DNA of 64,000 nucleotides, taken from JAHEKB01 sp049115575. GTDB lineage: Bacteria > Bacteroidota > Bacteroidia > NS11-12g > UBA9320. Made by a program: the position numbers and the translations under genes. Shown here piece by piece: positions 44,592 through 52,914 of the stretch (positions are counted from its first letter, which is position 1; every line of letters begins with the position of its first letter). The stretch covers positions 868,001 through 932,000 of the forward strand of contig JAGDZU010000001.1 of assembly GCA_049115575.1 (NCBI GenBank), in the 5' to 3' direction. The notes under the pieces are model-generated. The model did not search any database. It was not told the origin of the DNA and worked only from the letters and a program-made list of their open reading frames with translations.

Positions 44592-44595
44592 TTAT

Positions 44596-47500
44596 TTATA
44601 GCTTTATTACTTTCAATTGATGCATTCCATCAGAACGGTAGATTCTAATAAAATAGATTCCAGTCTTTAAGGTTTCCTCTAAGCGATATTGCAAAGTATT
44701 CGGCTTGTCTACAAACAGCTGATGTCCAAGCTCATCATATAATTCTATGGATTCAATAGGGCTTAGCGATTCAATTAAAACGTACTTTTCAAAGGGGTTG
44801 GGGTAAACACTAAGACCGAAAACTTCTTTGTAGCTAATATTTAGTTTATCAGAAAAGATGAAATTCACTCTTAAGGTATCATTACTGTGATCCACATCTT
44901 TAGTATGACTTACCGTAAATACTGCTCTTGACGTTTGGTTATCCGGATATCTTAAACTGCTATCCATGAATACTTGTACAACAGCCCCGCTGTCTAAACT
45001 CAATTCCTCCATCTGAGAATAGATCATACTGGATTCAACAAATACTCTACATTCAAGTTGAACTGAATCTGTGATATCATATTTTCCCTTACTGCTTATC
45101 CAGGCTATGGGTTGATGAGTGTATTTAATCAATAGAGCCTCCCCTTCACTTGGTAACTCAGCTGAATCCATTTGCACATCAAAGGTTCGCACTACCGTAT
45201 AATTATGATTTAAACTATCATTATTAGCAACCTCATCCCCTTCTAAATGGTAAGCCTTTATATGAAAGCTCCCTTCTTGATTGGACAACAAGGCTTTGAA
45301 GTTTAAAACGGTATCACTAGTTGAAAGTAGATTCAGAAATGAAGCTGTGTCTCGATATAGCTCTGTTTTTAGCTCGTCCTCAACCAATACCACAACACTA
45401 CCCTGTTTGGTACTTAAACCTCTATTAGTAAGTTGCACACTTGGAACATCAAATGAATTTAAGTCAAGTTCTTCCCCAGAATTGGGGTTAGAAATCCAAT
45501 CCAAACTAATGTCGTTTTGATACTTGACTACATAAGTAATTGATAAGCTGTCATTTGAGCTAAACAAATCCTCTGCTGGCCATAGGTTCTTCACTTTAAG
45601 CGTATAATTTCCACCTTTATTGAATGGCAAATCTTGGCTTACTAAATGAAGTGTATCTCCTATGGGTACTACTACATCTACAAAACTATCCTGCCAAAAA
45701 ATAGTTTGATCTTCTTGAATTGCTTGAATCAAGAATTTGGCATTATTGGCTTGCACCAAACCATTATTGTAAATGCTAAAGTAAACAGGCCTTGGAGTAG
45801 TATTTACTGCCAGCACCTCTCCTTGAACGGGTGTATCTATGGCTAAAACAATTAGGTCTCTACCGTCTACTACTTGGAACCACCTACTAAGAGTGTCATT
45901 GGCCTCTTCTTGATCATTTTCAATCTTAACCTCCATTACGCACTTATAATTTGCAGGTGTTGCTCCGGTCTGGAAATCCTTAAATAAAGCCTGTGTAGTA
46001 GAATGAAAGGCCAATGAATTGAGAATGGTGTCTCTGTATACGGAGCTATCAGAAGAATTAAAGATTTCACAGTATATCTCTATGCTGTCTTGATTCTCAA
46101 GCCCCATATTTCTATACTCTAGAAATGGCTTGAACTTAGTACTTGTTGCATATTTTACGTTCTCTTTTGGCCTAATCATGCTAAGTATGCCAATATCATG
46201 AAGCTTCTTGCCATATACCATAACCCTAGAGGTATCATTAATTGGGAAGGAATCTATATCCAGTTCGGTATAAGCTTCAAAAATCATCCATCCTTCGGCA
46301 GGTGGGTAAACTGAATCAAAAGTGATAATTAGACTCTGTTCTCCCTGTAAACTGTGAATTCTTCTTTCTAAATGTAAGACCGAATCGCCTTGCCTCAATC
46401 GAACCGCCACTTTGAAATTGTTCTGATCTATTCTTCCATAATTATAGATTCTTACCTGTGGCCAGAACCCTTGTTCATTCATATTGAAACTATCCCCATC
46501 ACTTGGTTCAAATATGAGATCTGCAGCTACGTCATGATCTTTGAAGAGGATAAAGTTCGATTCCAAAACATTATTGTCTTTAACGCTATCAATGTTCAAA
46601 TCCACTTCGGCCCTAGCTGTGAAATCACCTAAGTTGAACAAACTAAAATTCTTAAAATCCAGATAAGTGGAGCTGTCAGCATCTAAACCAATCCATTGTT
46701 CATCGGTGTACATCACCTGATTAAACCTATTTAGTATTTCCAACTTCACTTTGAAGTTGTTCTGATCCAAGCTCCCATAATTATTCACCTTTACTCTAGG
46801 CGTGATGGAATCTGTTGTACTATACAAATAGTCTGTATCATTAGGAGGTACAATAATCTCGGTAATGGCAAGATCATTTGAAACTTGAATCCTAGGTTGA
46901 ATATTAAAATTAAAACTAAAATCAGGAGAGAAAGGAACCCAAGTGCTATCCCCCATTGGTGCTGCAAAATAGAAGACATCTGGTCTTACAGGAGTCTCCC
47001 ACTGAAAGCTAAATCCAACATTAGTATTTGATGCTTGTCTAATTCCAACATAAAAAACATCCTTGATTTTAACTTTTGGGTTTATTCCAAGAATATAAGT
47101 TCCAGCAGTGCTCAATAATGTATCTGAGGTGAAAATATTAGTTCCGGGGAGTCCATTTAGACCATCATCTTCCCAAATACCAACTTGGAACAGTCGATTG
47201 GTTTGGCTAAAATCAACTTTAATCTGGTTAATATAATCGGAGTCATTCACATGAAATTTGGCCACAAAATCACCCGTACTGCCAGCAAATCCTATACCGC
47301 CCGCATTGGGTTGGTTAGGGTCTACATGTGTAAACACGTTATAATTCACCAATCTAGTAATATTTGATTGATTATTGGTGGAATCACCATCTGCGGAACC
47401 CGTAATGGTCAATGTTTCGGAACCTTGATTTGATGGTAAATAATTTGCGAAACGGATTAAAGTATCGGCATATGGAGCGAGGCTAGAGATTGTAAGGGTA

Positions 47501-48324
47501 TCTTTATAACTATTGACCCCTGTAACTTCCATATACACCTCGTGATTCGTTAAGGTTTCTAAACCCACATTCTCTACAATTACCTTTACCGTATCTGCTG
47601 TTTTCATGCGCAATGGGTACCTACCTAAAGCATAGACATTACGCACATCTAGTTCTTTTTTATAATAAGGGCGATTAAAACGTATGGTGGGTTTAATGGA
47701 GGTAGTTCTATCTGTTATACTATCCATCCATGTTGAGGTTCCACCCCTTACATATTTAGTTTCATTGGTAGAAGTAAAGGCTGGTATTGAAAGTGCGGTT
47801 TCTACATACCAAGTGAGTATACTAGGTTGCGTTGTTTGCTGGCTGTATTCCACTAGTACTTGAAAATTTACTGCATTGCCTGTTGTATCAAATACGTAGT
47901 AATCAACTTCATTAAAATCAAAACGAACATTGCCAGGTTTATTTCCAACCGCATCTATAGGACTGTCATTGTAAACCAGGGTCATCCCAGAATCTCTACT
48001 TTCTGCTAACCAATTAATTGAACCTGCCCCAAAATGAAATCTAGCTGTATTCTTTACATAGATTTTGAAATTGGCAGGACCCAATAACGAATCTGTTCCA
48101 TTCCTGATGAATTCTATACCTCTTATGGTATCTCCATGTTGCAGAGAACTTATACTAGCACTAGGGTATATATAGGCATATCGGCTGTAAGAGGCGCTAT
48201 CAGGTGTGAATATGGGTCCATACCCTGAGCTCTTGAAAGCCCCTACCCCAACTTGGGTGTATTGAGCGGATGATAAAACAACAGTAAATAAGAAAGCCAG
48301 GCATAATTGTATTCTTCGCGTCAT
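44596..48324 (-). CDS. Giant T9SS surface protein with CARDB-like repeats
   Basis: A 1242-residue secreted protein. Signal peptide about 1-20 (VVLSSAQ); a first region (to ~220) with repeated NFKIYVKNT-like strands; then some seven beta-sandwich units of ~100 residues, each with a pattern N-x-G-x-x-x-N-N-F-K-V-x-[LV] (for example KVNNYGSLDQNNFKVKLEI and RIYNYGRIDQNNFKVAVRL), which resemble CARDB adhesion domains; and a C-terminal type A sorting domain starting SVYPNPFEK. It is expected to be exported by T9SS and act as a surface adhesin or scaffold; the ligand is unknown. It is divergent from the DUF255 gene with only about 75 bases between starts. A TATTTTTG element lies ten bases before the ATG. 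Confidence 0.85.
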   Translation of the reverse strand: MTRRIQLCLAFLFTVVLSSAQYTQVGVGAFKSSGYGPIFTPDSASYSRYAYIYPSASISSLQHGDTIRGIEFIRNGTDSLLGPANFKIYVKNTARFHFGAGSINWLAESRDSGMTLVYNDSPIDAVGNKPGNVRFDFNEVDYYVFDTTGNAVNFQVLVEYSQQTTQPSILTWYVETALSIPAFTSTNETKYVRGGTSTWMDSITDRTTSIKPTIRFNRPYYKKELDVRNVYALGRYPLRMKTADTVKVIVENVGLETLTNHEVYMEVTGVNSYKDTLTISSLAPYADTLIRFANYLPSNQGSETLTITGSADGDSTNNQSNITRLVNYNVFTHVDPNQPNAGGIGFAGSTGDFVAKFHVNDSDYINQIKVDFSQTNRLFQVGIWEDDGLNGLPGTNIFTSDTLLSTAGTYILGINPKVKIKDVFYVGIRQASNTNVGFSFQWETPVRPDVFYFAAPMGDSTWVPFSPDFSFNFNIQPRIQVSNDLAITEIIVPPNDTDYLYSTTDSITPRVKVNNYGSLDQNNFKVKLEILNRFNQVMYTDEQWIGLDADSSTYLDFKNFSLFNLGDFTARAEVDLNIDSVKDNNVLESNFILFKDHDVAADLIFEPSDGDSFNMNEQGFWPQVRIYNYGRIDQNNFKVAVRLRQGDSVLHLERRIHSLQGEQSLIITFDSVYPPAEGWMIFEAYTELDIDSFPINDTSRVMVYGKKLHDIGILSMIRPKENVKYATSTKFKPFLEYRNMGLENQDSIEIYCEIFNSSDSSVYRDTILNSLAFHSTTQALFKDFQTGATPANYKCVMEVKIENDQEEANDTLSRWFQVVDGRDLIVLAIDTPVQGEVLAVNTTPRPVYFSIYNNGLVQANNAKFLIQAIQEDQTIFWQDSFVDVVVPIGDTLHLVSQDLPFNKGGNYTLKVKNLWPAEDLFSSNDSLSITYVVKYQNDISLDWISNPNSGEELDLNSFDVPSVQLTNRGLSTKQGSVVVLVEDELKTELYRDTASFLNLLSTSDTVLNFKALLSNQEGSFHIKAYHLEGDEVANNDSLNHNYTVVRTFDVQMDSAELPSEGEALLIKYTHQPIAWISSKGKYDITDSVQLECRVFVESSMIYSQMEELSLDSGAVVQVFMDSSLRYPDNQTSRAVFTVSHTKDVDHSNDTLRVNFIFSDKLNISYKEVFGLSVYPNPFEKYVLIESLSPIESIELYDELGHQLFVDKPNTLQYRLEETLKTGIYFIRIYRSDGMHQLKVIKL

Positions 48325-48334
48325 GGACCTTACT

Positions 48335-48342
48335 CAAAAATA
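48335..48342 (-). promoter_or_regulatory. Promoter element TATTTTTG of the giant T9SS protein
   Basis: Exact TAnnTTTG match on the minus strand, ten bases before the ATG at 48324, inside the divergent intergenic region. Confidence 0.5.
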
Positions 48343-48401
48343 AGCATTCAAAACTGACCTTGGGCTCTAAGCCAAACTGAAATACTAAATTGCAGTATAA
48401 T

Positions 48402-50495
48402 ATGACCCTAAGAACAGCTATAGTAGGTGCTTTCATTTCCATAAGTCTATCTAATTGTTCTTACGGCCAACATCAAAAAGAAATGCAAAGTCATACAAAC
48501 GACCTAATCAATGAAACAAGTCCGTACCTTCTACAGCACGCTCATAATCCAGTTGATTGGCATGCTTGGAATGAACAGAATTTAGCTGAAGCTAAAAATC
48601 TTGGCAAACCATTGTTGATTAGTGTTGGGTACTCCGCTTGCCATTGGTGTCATGTAATGGAGCATGAAAGCTTTGAGGATGAAGAAGTGGCTGCTTTTAT
48701 GAATGAGCATTTCTATTGCATTAAGGTTGACAGAGAAGAAAGACCCGATGTAGATCAAGTCTATATGACTGCTGCCAATATTATTACCGGACGTGGAGGT
48801 TGGCCACTTAACTGCTTTGCACTGCCAGATGGCAGACCATTTCATGCAGGAACTTATTATCCTAAAGCAGGTTGGATGAAGCTTTTACAAACAGTTCACA
48901 ATCAATACAACAGCAATTACGGCAAACTCGAAAGCTATGCTGAAAAACTCACTCAGGGAATTCAGATGCAGGAGACTGCAATAAGTGATAATCCCAGAGA
49001 AGAATTGAGTTATGAGGTGGTTGAGAACACCGTTTCTACTTGGTCTTCTTCATTTGATATGCACGAGGGAGGAAGGCAAGGTGCACCTAAGTTCCCCATG
49101 CCTTCTAACTACGAATTCCTTATGGCATATAACTACCATGCCAAAGAAGAAAAAGTTGATGAATTTGTACAACTGAGTTTAAACAAAATGGCCAAAGGGG
49201 GCATTTATGACCAGATCAAAGGCGGATTTGCCAGATACTCTACAGATGCCTATTGGAAACTTCCCCATTTTGAAAAAATGCTTTATGACAACGGCCAACT
49301 GCTATCTGTTTACTCCAAGGCATACCTCACATATAATCAACCCCTTTATTTAGAAATAGTAGAGCAGACCATTGATTGGTTGGAGGATGAAATGAGGCAT
49401 GAGTCTGGATTATTCTTTTCTGCTCTAGATGCAGACAGCGAAGGAGAAGAAGGCAAATTCTATGTATGGTCTAACATAGAACTCAAAGAGATTTTGGGAG
49501 AGCTCTACCCTTTAGCTGCCCAATTTTACAATGTGAACGCCAAGGGACTTTGGGAAAATGGGAATTATATTTTGCTAAGAGGTGAAGATGAGAACAAAAT
49601 CAGAGCTGAGTTCAATTTAACTGAGAGCGAACTAGCTGATAAAGTAAAGTCCATTAATCAAAAGCTGTTGGAAGCCAGAAAGGAAAGAGTAAGACCTGGG
49701 CTTGATGATAAATGCCTCACAAGCTGGAATGGACTTTTGTTAACAGGTTTAACAGATGCCTATATAGCCAGCAGTAACAATCAACATTTGGAATTAGCTA
49801 TTAAACTAGCAAACGCTCTTTTAAAACACCAATTGAAACAAGGGCAAGTCTATCACAGTTTTAAGGATGGCAAATCCACCATAGACGGACTGTTAGAGGA
49901 CTATGTATTTAGTGCGCAAGGGCTGCTAAGATTATATCAGGTCACATCTGAAAGTAAATATTTAGCGAAAGCCAATGAGCTTGTAGAGGACGCCATTACA
50001 CATTTCTACGACGGTGAAAAAGGCATGTTCTATATGAATAAAGAAAACGAACTCATTGTGAGAACATCGGAAATCTATGATAATGTAATTCCATCGGGAA
50101 ACGCAGCCATGGCATTGATACTTCAACAATTAGGCTTGTTGCAAACTCGCATGGATTATGTTCAAATGAGCAAGGATTTAATTGCTAAAATCCAAAGCAA
50201 TATGGTTTCTTACCCTTCTGGTCACTCCTATTGGTCTTTATCTCATCTCGGGCATTCAAAGCCATACTATGAACTGGTAATTATTGGATCTGGCGCAAAG
50301 GAAGAGGCTCAAAAAGTCTTTGGAATGAATCTATTCAATGTCTTAGTGGTCTACAGCGAGAAAGCGTCGAATGAAGGTATTTTCAAAGACAGGTACAAAA
50401 AGGATAAGACTTTGTTCTATTTATGTAGAAATGGAGCATGTCTCCAACCAGAAGAACAATTGAGCATGGCCTTAAAACCTTTGTCTACGCCTTAA
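48402..50495 (+). CDS. DUF255 thioredoxin-domain protein (YyaL / SPATA20 family)
   Basis: A 697-residue protein with an N-terminal thioredoxin-like DUF255 domain and a C-terminal (alpha/alpha)6 barrel of the glycoside-hydrolase-like type. The family hallmark LINETSPYLLQHAHNPVDWHAW opens the domain, and the CxxC is SACHWCH (C80, C83), followed by EHESFED. The barrel starts near 230 and contains GGIYDQIKGGFARYSTD. Unlike most homologues this one has a signal-like N-terminus (MTLRTAIVGAFISISLSNCSYGQ), so it may be exported; the LSNC sequence is an imperfect lipobox. The ATG at 48402 is preferred to the TTG at 48390. The biochemical role of the family is not established. Confidence 0.9.
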   Translation: MTLRTAIVGAFISISLSNCSYGQHQKEMQSHTNDLINETSPYLLQHAHNPVDWHAWNEQNLAEAKNLGKPLLISVGYSACHWCHVMEHESFEDEEVAAFMNEHFYCIKVDREERPDVDQVYMTAANIITGRGGWPLNCFALPDGRPFHAGTYYPKAGWMKLLQTVHNQYNSNYGKLESYAEKLTQGIQMQETAISDNPREELSYEVVENTVSTWSSSFDMHEGGRQGAPKFPMPSNYEFLMAYNYHAKEEKVDEFVQLSLNKMAKGGIYDQIKGGFARYSTDAYWKLPHFEKMLYDNGQLLSVYSKAYLTYNQPLYLEIVEQTIDWLEDEMRHESGLFFSALDADSEGEEGKFYVWSNIELKEILGELYPLAAQFYNVNAKGLWENGNYILLRGEDENKIRAEFNLTESELADKVKSINQKLLEARKERVRPGLDDKCLTSWNGLLLTGLTDAYIASSNNQHLELAIKLANALLKHQLKQGQVYHSFKDGKSTIDGLLEDYVFSAQGLLRLYQVTSESKYLAKANELVEDAITHFYDGEKGMFYMNKENELIVRTSEIYDNVIPSGNAAMALILQQLGLLQTRMDYVQMSKDLIAKIQSNMVSYPSGHSYWSLSHLGHSKPYYELVIIGSGAKEEAQKVFGMNLFNVLVVYSEKASNEGIFKDRYKKDKTLFYLCRNGACLQPEEQLSMALKPLSTP

Positions 50496-50509
50496 TTTTT
50501 TCAAATGTT

Positions 50510-50517
50510 TACTTTTG
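50510..50517 (+). promoter_or_regulatory. Promoter element TACTTTTG
   Basis: Exact TAnnTTTG match four bases before the GTG start at 50522; it supports that GTG as the real start. Confidence 0.5.
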
Positions 50518-50521
50518 TTAG

Positions 50522-51217
50522 GTGCAATCAGCGTTTCATATAGCTGCTGGCTTTACACTGATTTTAACCTTAGCGTCATGTCAATCAGGTGTGACAAAGA
50601 ATTCAAGATCTCAAGATAAGTCCCAAAGTCAAGACACACTTTATGTTTATGATACTGTTGTTGTAAAAGACACCATCTATTTGAATCGCATGAATAACTG
50701 GCAGCGGTTTTTTAAGCTAACACACGATCCAAATATAGATAGCATTTGGGGCCATGCTGTAGAGCATTATATATCAGACCCAGAATGCAATGCGCTTGCC
50801 TTTGATTTTTACTATGGCACATTCAGGCCAATGGACAATGCTTCAACTGCGGAACTGTTAAATCTTGTATTAGAGCCCAATGATAAGCTGCGCCCTTATT
50901 ACCGCTGGTGTCTTGAAAAGACCATGGAAATATCAGATGGAGCTTTAGGAGAATATCCTGGTCAACCTGCAAGAAAATATGCAGAACTATACCCTCAAGA
51001 ATTTATTGAATACATAGAGCAACACCAAGACACCACGAACTATTGGTTATGGGTAGATATGATCTCATACAGTGGACTAGATGAATATTCATATGATGCG
51101 GATGCCGCATTTGAGGGCATCCAAAAACAAATGTGGTCTAATTGCACTGCTTGCCCAGATTCAATTAAACTGAAAATCACGCAATTTGCTAAAGATGTAA
51201 GCAAACATGAACCCTGA
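50522..51217 (+). CDS. Lipoprotein of unknown function
   Basis: A 231-residue lipoprotein with a clear signal (GFTLILTLASC; Cys20). After the Cys comes a short Ser/Gln/Asp-rich linker, then a mostly helical domain with YYRWCLEKTMEIS and a C-terminal CTACP pair. I do not recognise a family. The start is a GTG immediately after a TACTTTTG element (four bases), consistent with a leaderless message. It overlaps the methyltransferase gene by eleven bases. Its location is presumably the periplasmic face of a membrane; no function can be offered. Confidence 0.72.
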   Translation: MQSAFHIAAGFTLILTLASCQSGVTKNSRSQDKSQSQDTLYVYDTVVVKDTIYLNRMNNWQRFFKLTHDPNIDSIWGHAVEHYISDPECNALAFDFYYGTFRPMDNASTAELLNLVLEPNDKLRPYYRWCLEKTMEISDGALGEYPGQPARKYAELYPQEFIEYIEQHQDTTNYWLWVDMISYSGLDEYSYDADAAFEGIQKQMWSNCTACPDSIKLKITQFAKDVSKHEP

Positions 51218-52013
51218 GAACAAAGACTACTTAACGATTAACCAAGAACTTTGGGACAAGAAAACCAAAGCACATGTACAGAGTGATTTTTACAATCTAC
51301 AAGACATACTAGATGGTGAAAGCTCACTTATTGGTCCAGATGCTTCTCTTTTAAATGACTTAGAAGGCAAAGACCTAATTCACTTGCAATGTCACTTTGG
51401 TCTTGATAGTTTGAGTTTAGCCAGGAAGGGTGCTAAAGTACTTGGATTAGATTTTTCTTCTGAAGCTATAAAGCAAGCAAGAGCGCTCTACAAAGACATA
51501 GATGTGGAATTGAATTTTGTTGTTTCAGATGTTTATTCAGCAACAGAAAACACCGATAAAAAATTTGATGTAGTTTACACTTCATACGGCACCATTGGTT
51601 GGCTTCCAGATGTTAACAAATGGGCAAAGACCATTGCCAATCTATTAAAAGACGGAGGCAAACTCATTTTTGCAGAGTTTCACCCTGTAGTATGGATGTT
51701 TGATGATGCATTTTCCAAAATAGAGTACTCCTATTTTAATAAAGAAGACATCACTATAGTCTCAGAAGGAACTTATGCAGATAAGAACGCCTCCATTAAC
51801 TCTCCTGAAATCAGTTGGAACCATCCATTAGATGAAGTGTTTCAGGCATTAATGGACAATGGATTACATATAAGCTCCTTTAAGGAATACGACTATTCCC
51901 CATATGCCTGTTTTGATCCCATAGTTAAAGTGGCTGAGAACAGGTTTCAGATTAAAGGAATGGAAGGTAAAATTCCCATGATGTATACCATAGTGGCACA
52001 AAAGTTGAGTTAA
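51207..52013 (+). CDS. Class I SAM-dependent methyltransferase
   Basis: A 268-residue Rossmann-fold methyltransferase. The SAM-binding motif I reads DLIHLQCHFGLDSLSLA, followed by GAKVLGLDFSSEAIKQA (motif II, acidic residue after beta2) and FDVVYTSYGTIGWLPDV (motif IV region). These features place it in the family of methyltransferase domain 25/11 proteins often annotated only by fold; the substrate is unknown. The N-terminus (NQELWDKKTKAHVQSDFY) is typical of a Bacteroidota subgroup. It overlaps the upstream lipoprotein by eleven bases, but a functional link is not implied. Confidence 0.85.
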   Translation: MNPENKDYLTINQELWDKKTKAHVQSDFYNLQDILDGESSLIGPDASLLNDLEGKDLIHLQCHFGLDSLSLARKGAKVLGLDFSSEAIKQARALYKDIDVELNFVVSDVYSATENTDKKFDVVYTSYGTIGWLPDVNKWAKTIANLLKDGGKLIFAEFHPVVWMFDDAFSKIEYSYFNKEDITIVSEGTYADKNASINSPEISWNHPLDEVFQALMDNGLHISSFKEYDYSPYACFDPIVKVAENRFQIKGMEGKIPMMYTIVAQKLS

Positions 52014-52036
52014 ATAGATTAACACTTTCATTTTAC

Positions 52037-52044
52037 TATTTTTG
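52037..52044 (+). promoter_or_regulatory. Promoter element TATTTTTG
   Basis: Exact TAnnTTTG match five bases before the TTG start at 52050. Confidence 0.45.
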
Positions 52045-52049
52045 ATTCT

Positions 52050-52868
52050 TTGTCTATCAGCAATACCATAACAGAAAATATTAGCTCTTATCATGTTCAG
52101 AGCATTGATCCTAAGAGACAGGATAGGTATATGCTGTGTTTAAGGTTTGTAAAACAAGTTGCATCAGACTTCACTGATATCAATAGCTCACATGCAGATC
52201 AGCTGTTCGACCAATTGGGAATTGTTGCTTGCTGTATTGATAGTTATGTAGACGAACTTCCAATGCAGAGCAAATACCTTCTGCAAGACACATTTGCGGA
52301 ATTCTTCGACAGTTTGAGAAGCATAGATGATGTGCATCAATTTCAAATGATGTGTCTGAACTATAGAACGGCAGAGCTAGATATGGCTGAACAACAATGT
52401 TCTTATCACAGTCTTTATAGTTTTTATAATAAATGTAGAGATGTGGGTCTTCTAGATGAATTAAAAGATTTCTCAATGTGCATACTGAATTGCAGTATCT
52501 TAAAACATCAAGCCAAGAATGCAAAAGATATGCTAACAGCAGTTCAAGTGGAAGGTAAAGCATCTGTGGAGTTTCTGAACCTTTATCTAATTAAATCTGG
52601 TATTTGTAAAGAAAACTCTGCTGCGGTAAACATGAAGAAATACTTCTATAAACTGGAGCGCATCATTAATTTATCAGACCAGTTGTGGGATAGCACTATG
52701 GACAAGAAAGAAGGGATAATCCAATTGCCTTTAAATCTTTCCTTTTATGCTGAAATGGGATCTGAGCTATTAGGAGCAATAATCAAAACGTGGATAAGGC
52801 ACCCCTATCATTTCACCAAGCACTTCTTTCAATTTGGCTCAAGAGCACTTGCTTTGGAGCTCAAATAA
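52050..52868 (+). CDS. Possible diverged class 1 isoprenoid-synthase-like protein
   Basis: A 272-residue, mostly helical protein with no export signal. I recognise no close family, but two regions resemble the Asp-rich motifs of class 1 isoprenoid (squalene/phytoene-type) synthases: CIDSYVDELP around 62-71, and NLSDQLWDSTMDKKEGIIQLPL around 207-228, where D210/D214, D218, G222 and LP are spaced like the second motif (D-x3-D-x3-D-x3-G). This is a suggestion, not an assignment. The start is TTG 52050, five bases after an exact TATTTTTG element; no ATG occurs early in frame. It has about eight Cys. A strong terminator follows. Confidence 0.45.
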   Translation: MSISNTITENISSYHVQSIDPKRQDRYMLCLRFVKQVASDFTDINSSHADQLFDQLGIVACCIDSYVDELPMQSKYLLQDTFAEFFDSLRSIDDVHQFQMMCLNYRTAELDMAEQQCSYHSLYSFYNKCRDVGLLDELKDFSMCILNCSILKHQAKNAKDMLTAVQVEGKASVEFLNLYLIKSGICKENSAAVNMKKYFYKLERIINLSDQLWDSTMDKKEGIIQLPLNLSFYAEMGSELLGAIIKTWIRHPYHFTKHFFQFGSRALALELK

Positions 52869-52893
52869 AAAAAGGGAACCGAAGTTCCCTTTT
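52867..52893. terminator. Bidirectional intrinsic terminator
   Basis: GGGAAC (52874-52879) pairs with GTTCCC (52884-52889) around CGAA, flanked by A-runs and T-runs, between convergent genes. Confidence 0.85.
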
Positions 52894-52914
52894 CCATAAA
52901 AATTTTAATTCCAA

